Assembly (NCBI RefSeq): GCF_019059575.1
Contig: NW_024881672.1
Coordinates: 744,001-808,000 of the forward strand
Length of the DNA: 64,000 bases
Direction of reading: 5' to 3'
Origin: Amphibalanus amphitrite
Taxonomy: Eukaryota; Arthropoda; Thecostraca; Balanomorpha; Balanidae
Under the pieces are notes generated by a model. The model had not been told where the DNA came from, ran no database searches, and saw only the letters and a list, made by a program, of their open reading frames with translations. Positions 23,340 through 33,373 of the stretch are shown here, in pieces; position 1 is the first letter of the stretch, and the number at the start of each line of letters is the position of its first letter. Both the position numbers and the translations under genes were made by a program.

Positions 23340-25700
23340 GTACCCATAAACGATAAAAAAGGTTATACGTAATTCTACTTTGTCTATCAAATGGCTATCT
23401 CGGTTTTTTGAAAATTTTGGATTTTGGCCCAAATTTTTTCCAAAAACTGACTTTTTTTGGGAAAATAATTATAAAATCCAAAATTTGGGGTGTATCGAAA
23501 AAACCGGAATATATGTCAGAGAAGTGGTCTATGTGCACCTACATACCAATTTTTAGAAGAATCGGTTCAAAAATGTGGGAGTTATTCAAAATTGTATGAC
23601 GTCACGACACACAAAATTTTGAAAAATGATTTTTTTGGAAGTTTTAGACCTCGTACGGAAACAAAAATAGCACCATTCGATTCGCCGTGAAAAACTGCAT
23701 CAGATAGACACCTTTGTAGGCCTTAACAACCAACTTCAAAATTTGACCTCACTTGACCTGACCTTGACCTGACCTCGACCTGAAATTCATCCAGAGGTGG
23801 TCCATATCACTTATTGAGTGTGCCTATTGAATTCTATGAGTAAAATGACCCATAAAACATGTGTCGCACATGCCCTTTTCTATATTTTGTTTTTTGGTGA
23901 CCTGACCTGACCTGACCTACCCTTGACCTTGACCTCTGAATGATATTGTATGCAATGAATATTGTCTTGGTAGCCTAAGAACACGTTTTGGGCAATCAGT
24001 CTCAGTCCATGACTCCATTCTTCGGCAACTACGGTGCAAGGCCGATACTGTAGAAACTTGCAATTTGTACCCTTGACCTGACCTTGACCTTGACCTCAAA
24101 CTTTAAATTAAGTACATGTTGTTAGTTGTTCGTGATGAGAGCTTTCGATTGGCGTTTGAATTTTCCAAATCGGACCATTAGTTCGGGAGATAACAGGGGG
24201 GGGGGGTAAAATTTACCCCCCCCCCCAGCCCCGCGCGTTTGGCTGGAGACCCCAGCCCCGCGCGGGTTAACCTTCCAGGCGGTGGGGGGGGGCATTTTTT
24301 GCCCCCCCCTTAGTTTTTTCGATATATTTCGAGAACCGCTGCGCCGATCGTCACCGAACTTTCAGTACCCTCCCGTGAATAGCTATTGCACATTGTGACC
24401 AAATTTTTTTTCAAAGGCTATGATAGATTGGATGCTAATGACGTCAGAGTGACGTCATTTCTGCCATTTTCGACCCAAAAAAAGGTTTCGCGAGAAGAGC
24501 TGTCAGGCCTACAGCTTTAAAGATACAGAAAAATGTTTCAAACATAAAAGATGTAGAATTTAGAGGGCTACAAAACTGATAGGTATATCGGATTTTTTTA
24601 ACTTTTTGGATTTTGACCCCCAAAAATCAAAAAAACAGATTTTAAAAATAAAATAGCTTAAAAATCCAAAACGTTTTTTGAATTTCGAAAAAAAACGGAA
24701 TGTATGTGATAGTCACTACCGCCTTCTATCTACATACCAAATTTGAGATCGATACCTCTTTTTTTTTGGAAAAAACTCTTTTTTGGCCAAGTTATAGCGA
24801 AAAAGCTGTTCAAAATTGATGACGTCAAATTTTCAAACTCATTTTTTTAGCAATTATAGACCTCGTAGCGCAAAACAAAGACCACCATTAGACTCCCCGT
24901 GACGAACTGCATCGAATCAATACCCATTTTATGCAACAATATCAACTTTGAAATTTGATCTTTTTTGACCTGACCTTGACCTGACCTCCACCAGAAAGTG
25001 ACCTAAATCGTACCTGATGGTCTTATAACCAACACCATTGAGCTGGAAATGAAAAACTGGCCATAAAACATGCATCGCACAACCTTAGTAAAGTTGGGTT
25101 CATGACCTTTGGTGACCTTTGGTGACCTGACCTCTGACCTGACCTGGTATGACCAGTGACCTCTAATAGCAACATAATGACCTTTTCCGGTCAGGTCATG
25201 ACCTTAGAGCATGAGGTCAAATTTTCAAAATAACCTTTCAAGGTCAAATCACAGTTCATTCGACGCGTGTCGCGTATCGACGAGAGCAAAACGACACTGG
25301 CAAAAGTAATGACATGGCTCATGATTCAAAAGTTATAACAAAAAAGGAAAACGGCTATCTTTAGAGTTTTTGCCCTCTGAAGGGTAGGTAAATCGTTGGC
25401 GTGAGGTCAAATCTGAGGCCACACATAAAAAAAAAAACGTTAAAAGGGCTATCGAATGCGCTTATCCGCGGCGTTGTAATTCCCGGGCTGGTGCCGGTTT
25501 TTCGAAAATGGTAGAAATAGGCAAAGTTTAAACTTTGATGACCTCTGGTGACCTGACCTTTGACTTAACCTAAAAAATGGCTGATGCATTTCCTTCATTT
25601 GACGCTCTTTCGGATGCTAATTACCGTGTGTCGCTACGAACCGAGTCAGACGGGGGGGGGGGGGGGGTGAAAAGGCCCCAGCACCACACGGAAAACTATG
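23340..25700. repeat. Two adjacent TGACCT-family elements
   Basis: Two related segments (about 23340-24265 and 24266-25700) share internal stretches of similar order, such as AAATCCAAAA followed by an ACGGAAT/CCGGAAT block and ACATACCAA. Both are packed with TGACCTGACC runs. At the junction are G and C tracts and GCGCGGGTTAA (TTAA at 24266), the family's terminal signature. A second perfect AGGTCATGACCT palindrome lies at 25193-25204. Confidence 0.65.
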
Positions 25701-25914
25701 ACCACCAGCTGTGGCTGACAGCCATTCTTTTCAATCTGGCGAATCTTTAGTTTTCATTTTCACGCCTCCTGAGTCAGCTTCACTCGTTATATTTCACCCA
25801 CAGGCACGTTAACACCTAGCTGACAAGGCCGGTGATCCCCGGCCGTACAATTCAGCGATGAAAATGTGATGTTCAAATCACATTTGCGCACGTCAAAAAT
25901 CACCGTCGGACGGT

Positions 25915-26161
25915 TCCCGGATGATCTTTGCATGACCATGAGCTTTGACACATGTATCACAAAGAGGCCCGATCATGCCGAGGCCATGCGAGCAGACGAC
26001 CTGCGTCGCCCTGTCCATCAGTCTCTATCACGGCGCGTGTGACATTAACCGGCGTCGGGCCTCCCGAGTGGCGAGTTCGGACGCGGCCGTGGGCGTGGCT
26101 GTGCAATATAACGCCGTCGTGTCGGTGGCGTCGTGGAGGAGTGCTGCGGCTGCGCCGGAGG
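25915..26161 (+). promoter_or_regulatory. Conserved promoter of polybasic secreted gene 2
   Basis: Near-identical to 20895-21141, with a TATA-like AATATAA at 26105-26111 and the same GGGCGTGGCT box upstream. Similarity begins abruptly near the shared TTCCCGGATG, which suggests the duplication boundary. Confidence 0.55.
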
Positions 26162-27048
26162 ATGGCCGCGCTGAGGACGGCGGCGCCGCTGGTGGCGCTG
26201 CTGCTGCTGCTGTCCCCCTGGTGGGACGGCGGAGGGGCCGCGGGCGGCACCGCAGGGCTGGCCGCCGCCGCGCCCCTGGCACCCAAGCGAAACTTTGCCC
26301 CCTCATCTACCCCGCAGAAGACTGTAGCAATAGTGCCGATCGTTAAAGCGACCATTACGTGAGTGACATCAACGAACTTTTCATTATTCCACTCCTTGGG
26401 ACTCTGTTGCAATCTGACATTCGTTAAGAGTTGCATAGATTTTGGTGATATCACAGGTCCTGCAGGCTCAGACTAAGAAAATGAAATTTTAGCAACATCA
26501 ACAACCTTGTCAGTTGCCAACAACAATTTACTTCAGTGTTTTAATCGATGATAATGTCTGATGCTATGACGAGGCAGGTATATACCTACCTAAGCAATTA
26601 GTGCAAACCTGGCTCATAGCTGATAAGTGATATACTAAGAAATGCAGTATGCACTGAACCAAATTTGACCAAATCCTCACCAAATCTGCACCTAATCTAC
26701 ACCAAATGTGTACTAGATGGCCGTCGTGAAAACGGCTATTGTTTGAGGCAAATGGACTTAATTTACTCCTTATTTTCCAGCATTATTCAACTATGCAAGA
26801 AGGTAAAGTGGTGCAACAAAGCACTTAAGAAAGGAGAGAAGTCAGTTAAGAAGGTTATAAAGAAGTTTAGGGAGTGGCTGAGACGTCGAAAAGAGAGACG
26901 TCGAAGAAGAAGGGCAAGACGGAGGAAGCGCAGGAGGGAACGACGGAAGCGCAGGAGGGAACGACGGAAACGACGAAAGCAGCGACGCAAGCGGAGGAGG
27001 CAGCGACGCCGAAAGAAGGTGAAGAAACTACTGAAGAAATTGGGATAG
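26162..27048 (+). CDS. Predicted secreted Arg/Lys-rich protein, paralog 2 (two exons)
   Basis: Exon 1 is 26162-26358 (donor GTGAGTG) and exon 2 is 26781-27048 (acceptor TATTTTCCAG). The joined frame gives 154 residues. The first 40 or so residues are almost identical to paralog 1 (MAALRTAAPLVALLLLLSPW), but residues 42-66 are unrelated in detail (NFAPSSTPQKTVAIVP here). Exon 2 keeps the framework IQLCKKVKWCNKAL, a KKVIKKFREWLRR helix and the polybasic tail. That tail is built of a 21-base, seven-residue unit (ERRKRRR) and ends KKVKKLLKKLG. The C-x5-C pair is conserved. AATAAA at 27109-27114 follows the stop by 61 bases. Conserved intron phase, promoter and signal exon make this a real gene family and not a chance frame. 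Function unknown; extracellular or secretory-pathway location is inferred from the signal peptide. Confidence 0.65.
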
Positions 27049-27108
27049 GAAGACGCTGACAACCAGATTTTGGCAATCATCCATGACACTGTGGGATTTT
27101 GCGTATTG

Positions 27109-27114
27109 AATAAA
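27109..27114 (+). terminator. Polyadenylation signal of polybasic gene 2
   Basis: AATAAA 61 bases past the stop codon, in the sense orientation. Confidence 0.7.
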
Positions 27115-29152
27115 ACTGAAATGAAACTGAACCCATGCTTTCTTTATGAATACTTTCGAATCTTCTTCAGTTTTACGCTGAATGAGGGTGCACTTACTTA
27201 GTCGATTCACTTTTACGTGTCCCCGAAAACATTTATGTTTTTCCATCTACCTTTTTATGTGGTTCGGCTACAGAGAAACTGCTGTCTGTGGGTGTGCGAA
27301 ATAAAGGCATGCATTTCGAGCGTGAATTCATGCCGTCAGCCTCAGCTAAGCGGTGCTTTCAATATACGGCAAAAAATTACACTAGCCTGCCTATGTATTA
27401 TGCTGATTGCTGAGTGTTACATCTCATGCATTACCTGTCACGTTTCCTCCGCCAATTAACCCATTTATGCCCAGGAATATTGACCATCATGAAAATCGAC
27501 GAAATCAAAATATGTTATGCTCCTACCAGGGCCTTGTATGGAATCGAAAATAATTTTTGCCTGCAGCAAAAGTTTCTCGAGAAAAACGTAAAAAACATGC
27601 GTTGCGAAATCGCAACGAAGGGCACATCGGGCGCCATCAGCGTTGCGAAAACGCAACGACGGGCACATCAGACGGACATAAAGTACACTGAACTGCCGTA
27701 TATGCTAATATGTTTTGACAAAACATCAATCAACTGTTGACAACTATTGCTTGAAAATGCGGAACCCACATCCGTCATGCTCTATAACCCGCCTAAGAGC
27801 CTCAGTGAGGAAGCATAACTTCATGATTCGCGAACGGGGAGATGGCAACACGGTCATTATCAACCATTTACGTTGTCCATTGCTGTTCATTTAAAGTTGT
27901 GGTCGACACGTATCCAGGGTGATGCTTTCTTTTTGGAAGCTAGACAGATCCATTACCTCCACCTATCAGACCCTGCACAGTGCACACTGAATACAATTAA
28001 ACGGAGGATTGGGAGTAAACCAGTGCCTCTCGTATGCGCGTGTATCCGCAATCATTTTTAACCACCCTCCTAGGAGTAAAGTTAAATTCCATTGCAGGTT
28101 AGTCGTACCCACTCTCAGCAAAAAGAAAAAAGGACCGATCCGGCTCTAACAAATTACCCGCGTAAGGCGTAGCGCATCACAACAAATCGACTCCCAGTTT
28201 ATCATGTTTACACCTAATCCAAAATTTTCATGGCCCCACTCTCAGCGACCTTCACGTGTAACCTCTTTCTCGAGACAATGCCAGGACAGAATGGTGATTC
28301 GACGTCAATCCGTCCTTTCCATCTTCAGGATAGTTGAATCCTCCTCCACGCCTCATCCCCCTGTTCCGGGCTGGACCGGCAACGTATATCGCAATCGGGC
28401 AGCTCACATAGGAGCGCGCCTGTAGCCGGGTGCAGTGAGTGCTTGGGAGGGGGGAAGGGGGTGGGTCATGGGTGGCGGCTGCCCACTGGCTGGGCTCAGT
28501 CTCCAGTCTACGATTGACCGTGTCCGGTCAGACAAATGTCTCCCCTAATTCCAATAATCCTGCTAGCTCTAAAAATGGTCTGATTAGATAAAAAGCCTAT
28601 CAAAGTAAGAAAACAGGCGTATACTCCACATCAAGCAGCTTATGAATCTGCGAGTTATGAATCCTAAAAATTATTATTTTCCCATGTGTCCGCCCTCATT
28701 ACCCCTGCCGAAGGGCTCAGCTACCCTCAGAGGGGGCCTATCCCACTATTTGCCGACCCTCAGTTATCTTTTCTAACGTAAATGCTGGTAGTCATCAGAT
28801 TCTATCCCGAGAATGGCGATGCCTATCTGTCGCCTGATACCAGAATACATCCCCGTTATTCATTATTTATGCACAATGTACATAGTAGATCCAATTTCCA
28901 AAGGACCTAATTATCTCTCAGCTCCGTTAGCATCGCCGACCGTTTGATGCATGAGTCCTTTTACTACCATGCGATTTTCAGATGCATGGGAACACATTGC
29001 TTAGTGAACGAACAGCCCGAGGCCGAAAATCTGCGAGAGAAAAAGAAAGGAGTGTTTGTGGCTGTTTGAGCCAGCAAATATGAAATGTGTCGCAACATTT
29101 TACGTGCGAACGCACCTTGCACTAAACATACCTGTATATACGTCCCTCATGG

Positions 29153-29318
29153 CATAGGCGGCGGAGCGGGGGGAGGGGGCACCGGGGCACCGTGCCCCCC
29201 TTGATTCTGCCATTTTAACATTATCCCGATAGGCGTTGCATGGAAATGGAAATGGAAAGAATGAGACCAAAAGTCAGCAGTGCTCCCCCCCTTAATTGAA
29301 GATGTTCCGCCGCTACAG
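29153..29318. mobile_element. hAT-type MITE, GGCGGCGGA family, copy a
   Basis: It starts CATAGGCGGCGGAG and ends TTCCGCCGCTACAG, flanked by a perfect 8-base duplication CCTCATGG (29145-29152, 29319-29326). Confidence 0.85.
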
Positions 29319-29331
29319 CCTCATGGCTACA

Positions 29332-29440
29332 AAATGAGAGAGAGAGAAAGAGAGAGAGAAAGGGAGAGAGAGAGAGGGCGGAGAGAGTTGGGGAACGAGG
29401 AGGAGAGGGAGGAAGATGGGGGAGAGAAAGAGAGGACCCA
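29332..29440. repeat. GA-rich microsatellite
   Basis: Impure (GA)n and GAAA tract directly after the hAT MITE. Confidence 0.8.
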
Positions 29441-29946
29441 CAGCGTATCACGAGTGAAGTCTACTGTTGATATTCATACTTCCGCTACCCTGCCAATGTG
29501 CCCATCGTTGCGTTTTCGCAACACCGCTGTCTTTCCGATGTGCCCTTCGTTGCGTTCCCGCAACGCGACCGTAGTCATATTTGAAAATAGTCACAAACCC
29601 TTTTTGTAGCATTATTTCTTAACAAAATGCATATCTACGCTATTGTAGGGACTCTGCAGAATATGTTTACACAATTTTCATTACGATATTATTAAGCACT
29701 CAGCCTACTTATCTTGGTTTTCGTGACGTCATCACTCACAAAACCTTCGACTTCCCTCTGGGAGCTCTAGGCAGTAACTTACCGGCCGCACAGACTTGTA
29801 ACTGCGTAGTATCATGCGCACAACCATGCTACACACGCTGAAACTTGTCTCATCGGTTAGTCTCTTTTACACACTTCTCAAGCTTCGATCACGTCGACGC
29901 TTGCTTGCGTTGCGAAAACGCAACGAAGGGCGTAAATGGGTTTTAA

Positions 29947-31960
29947 AGACAGCTATACCGGAGATACAGCTAGTGATTTTGTCGGCTGATTTCGCTCCAG
30001 TCACTAACTGAGAGGATATGGCCGTCCGACAACTGAGACGGAAAATTGCCGTCCACTGACAGCGCACGGAGCCCGGGAGACGGGCGGACCGTCCGCCGTA
30101 CGGAACCCAACCGGCACGGGGCCGCCCGAACGCAGGAGGGTTCCGCTCCGTGTCTTAGAGGTCCGGTACGACGCACATCGCTGCCGGTGCCACTGGCCGA
30201 GTATCAGCAGTCAGTTCGACGCTGATTGAAGTCCGGGGTCGTCGGCACAACTCCTGGACTCAGGAGGGGGGGGGGGAGAGAAGGTAATCACCGCGCACGG
30301 CGCCCTGCCACCTTTACGACCAACCAGTGCCAGTGCAGTGGTACTGGTGGCATATGTGCGGTGAAAACTAACTTTGGTGAAGCCACAAAGTCTGCTGCTG
30401 AGGCCGACTTACAGGATTTGTATGGTTTCACGAGTGACAAGACCGTGCCTACTGCCACATACATACGTATGGATTGGCATACCGACAGCGGACTAATGTT
30501 ACTGGTCATGTTTCCGTGGTCATTATCAACGAGTTCAGATTAGAAATCGGATCGCGGAATCTCGATTTCGGAGGCCATTTCCGTGACCGATTCTGTAAAA
30601 AACGGGATTCAGACCATGAGGATAAGCCGATCCAGATCGGCAGCAACAATCCCGCATCAGTAGGTGTACGCATAAACTTGCACGGCTATGACGATTGACT
30701 TCATACTTCACGGCAATCACCCAGCCAGCAATTCGCTTGGGCTGAACTGTGGCAAACGTCGGGCAGCTTGGGCTTAGCTTGGGTTTGCCCACTTTGATCA
30801 AAACCAATGTATTTTTTACTAGGGCTGAGCTGGGGCATGCCGCAGCTATGCACACGTGCGGCTAGCAGCAGCTCAGCCCGACATCCGCCCGCGCATCCAA
30901 ATCGGGCATAACTTGGGCGGAGCGCGGGCTGATCAAGCTGGCTGTGTCCTTCGGCTAACTGGAGTAAAACCGGAGCTTAGCCATACTTGTTCGGCTGTTC
31001 GCGCATGCGCATTTCTGCGCCAATCATGTGCAGCGTTTGTGACAGTCTGCGCGCTGTGCGACGAAACGACACACCGGTGTTGGGGCATTTGGTGGTTGAT
31101 GTTTGGGCGCGTGTGACAGCGCGAAGAAGGGATAGTGCTCACTGCTCTTATCAAGTGGACTGGCATGGAGTTTTACGGTAGGTAAGTGTATTGAATGGTG
31201 CGCTTGATCGTATGTAAACGTCATGATTTTGACTGAGTTTTACGCCATCAAACATGAAGCTGAATAGCTGTTCAGCCTGGCGACTTATACCCTCGCTCAG
31301 AAAAGCCGCATTCCGTTCCTTTATATCTTTGTGAAATACCAGCACTTCTGAACCAGGAAAATGAAATACAAAGCACAAATATTTATCTATGTACTTATCA
31401 CCGAGCACGCTCATTATCTGTCCGCGTTGAAAATCGAATGAACATTTTTTATACGGATCAATGAGAAGTGCTTTTACAGTATTAATGCAACAATAAGTTA
31501 TTTTTGAAGCAAACATGCAATGTAAATTAAACCAATTAATCTCTTTTCAGGTACGTACCATTAGAGCAAATGGTTCCAAAAAAGGAATAGTTATACAAAG
31601 AAGGACCGGGTGGACGCCGCAGTCGCCCTCGCCAAGTCGTTTAGCGGAAACTGCCTGCTTATAATTAAGTAGGTATACCTACATATACGGAAACTGCGCC
31701 GAAAGCTGGCCGACCACCTACTGCAGATGTGTGTGTGTGGAGGAGCCAGACGCCTCCAAAGCTCCCATTCACCAGAGTGAAGTTCCTTATAAACGATTGT
31801 TTGCTAATTGCTTTATGTCTTATGAGCGATTCTTGCTGTCCTTATTTTATGCTTTCGGTTGAGTGTTCAACCAAGTATTATGAACGGAAAAGGAGGTTAG
31901 CGGGCCTTGTGATTGTTTTATGGTTTTGATGGCGCTTTTTCATGACTCATTCGCTCCTGA
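29947..31960. other. Gene-free stretch
   Basis: Mixed unique sequence. Open frames such as the 121-codon minus-strand one at 31151-31516 have no recognisable domain or splice context, and I do not call them. Confidence 0.35.
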
Positions 31961-31968
31961 CTCATTCT

Positions 31969-32117
31969 CATAGGCGGCGGAAGGGGGGGGGGGCGGCACC
32001 GGGGCACTGTGTACCCCCTTTGATTTTGACATTTTAACATTATGGGCGTTGCATGGAAAGAATGGGACCAAAAGTCGGCAGTGTCCCCCCTTAATTGAAG
32101 GTGTTCCGCCGCTACTG
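31969..32117. mobile_element. hAT-type MITE, GGCGGCGGA family, copy b
   Basis: It starts CATAGGCGGCGGAA and ends TTCCGCCGCTACTG. Perfect 8-base duplication CTCATTCT at 31961-31968 and 32118-32125. Confidence 0.88.
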
Positions 32118-32686
32118 CTCATTCTGTCGTCTCGTGACTCACTGTATGGAATACCTGCCTTGTTTCTCGTTTCGTCCCACCTGAGTGCCCATACGATTGG
32201 TGTGGCAGAAGCGAGGCAACCACAAATGAACCATGCGATTTCACATAATCCAACAATCCGCTTCACTAGCATCGCATAAAGGCTCCTTCTTGTCCTATTG
32301 TCTAGCTGCATGACAATTGCACTATATGCAGCAAACAATACCGATGTCACGGCTCAAATCACGTCCAAGTCCCGTGCACCACAATGCGGCACATCCGTCC
32401 GGCGGGCACTCACTACGGCCGGCGCTGGACCGGCCTGCACGACCCCAGCACGGCACGGGGCGGCGCTCGCCCTGGGCACCCAGCTGTCGGTGCCGGCTCA
32501 CCTGCGGCGGCGCCCGCGGCTATCTGCTCCTGCCGCGCCACCGCCGCCGCCGCCGCCAGTCGGTGAGCGGCGCGCTGCGGGCCGGACGGGCGGAGCGGCG
32601 CGCGGCGTGACTGATAGTGGGCGCTCCGGCCAGCGGCGGGGCGTGGTGGGCTGTGCTGAGCGCGCCGCCCCTCCCACAGCAGCACA

Positions 32687-33373
32687 ATGCGCCAGAACAG
32701 CCAGCAGCCGCAGTTCGAGCCGGACCTGGCCGGAAGTGAGCCCCCAGCGGCCGGAAGCGAGGGGGAGCCGCCCGGTGACAAGCGGCCCAGCTCTGCCGAC
32801 AGTGCCGAGCCGGCCGGCGGCGAGCGCACCGCCACAGCCACCATGGACGAGCCCATCCAGCTGCCGCAGAGCTTCGTCGTCAAGTACCTCGGCAAGCGCG
32901 AGGCCGAGAAACTGTGGGGCATCAAGTACACGCGTGGACCCGTCGACGAGATGGTGGCGACCGCCAAGGCGATGCGGCCCGGCCAGACGCTACCGCTGCT
33001 GCAGCTGAACGTCTCCGACCAGGGCGTCAACATCACCGAGATGAAGCAGAACCTCAACAAGAACTTCGAGGCCGGTAACTACCCGATCGACGTCATCTCG
33101 TACGGCGTGCAGGACATTGTGTTCACGCGTGTGTTCGCCATGATTCTGGTGCGCGAGAACACGCCCAGCCCGTTCGAGTGCCACGCCTTCGTGTGTGACC
33201 GGCGTGAGAGTGCGCGCAAGCTGACGTTCGCCCTGGCCACGGCGTTCCAGGAGTTCAGCAAGCGCGTCAAGCGCGAGGAGGAGCCGCGCAAGTTTGCCAT
33301 CGACCTGCGCTCGCCAGACGAGATTGAGGCGGAGCTGCGCGGGCAGCATGCGCAGCAGGACTCGGAGGCCTAG
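32687..33373 (+). CDS. PTB/PID-domain adaptor-like protein
   Basis: This single uninterrupted frame of 228 residues is in strongly GC-biased codons. Residues 1-52 are a low-complexity Pro/Glu/Ser tail. From QSFVVKYLGKREAEKLWGIKY (about 59-79) onward it reads as a phosphotyrosine-binding (PTB/PID) fold: the VKYLG first strand, LLQLNVSDQGVNITEM, FEAGNYPIDVISYGVQD, VFTRVFAMILVRE, ECHAFVCDRRESARKLTFALATAFQEFSKRV. The last block is the C-terminal helix that packs on the peptide groove. Such domains bind NPxY-type tails of receptors. The closest human group may be PID1/FAM43, but I am not certain. Two starts are possible: ATG at 32687, or ATG at 32843 in an excellent Kozak context (GCCACCATGG), which would give 176 residues and keep the whole domain. 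No AATAAA is obvious nearby. Confidence 0.78.
   Translation: MRQNSQQPQFEPDLAGSEPPAAGSEGEPPGDKRPSSADSAEPAGGERTATATMDEPIQLPQSFVVKYLGKREAEKLWGIKYTRGPVDEMVATAKAMRPGQTLPLLQLNVSDQGVNITEMKQNLNKNFEAGNYPIDVISYGVQDIVFTRVFAMILVRENTPSPFECHAFVCDRRESARKLTFALATAFQEFSKRVKREEEPRKFAIDLRSPDEIEAELRGQHAQQDSEA

Larger units (their letters stand above)
27456..29946. mobile_element. Inverted-repeat element carrying GTTGCG-N4-CGCAAC palindromes
   Basis: The left end TTAACCCATTTATGCCC and right end GGGCGTAAATGGGTTTTAA are inverted. Inside are five 16-base palindromes of the form GTTGCG-N4-CGCAAC (27601, 27642, 29508, 29550, 29909), each next to GAAGGGC or its complement. The middle pair is in the opposite orientation. 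No coding region is seen. A hAT MITE (29153-29318) sits inside. The outer boundary call is tentative because the interior is long and partly unique. Confidence 0.45.

Noticed and set aside
31151-31516. 121-codon minus-strand open frame
   Set aside because: It reads somewhat protein-like but has no recognisable domain, splice context or neighbours; not enough to call.
32298-33008. 236-codon frame overlapping the PTB gene
   Set aside because: It is a shadow in another frame; the PTB frame has clear domain sequence.
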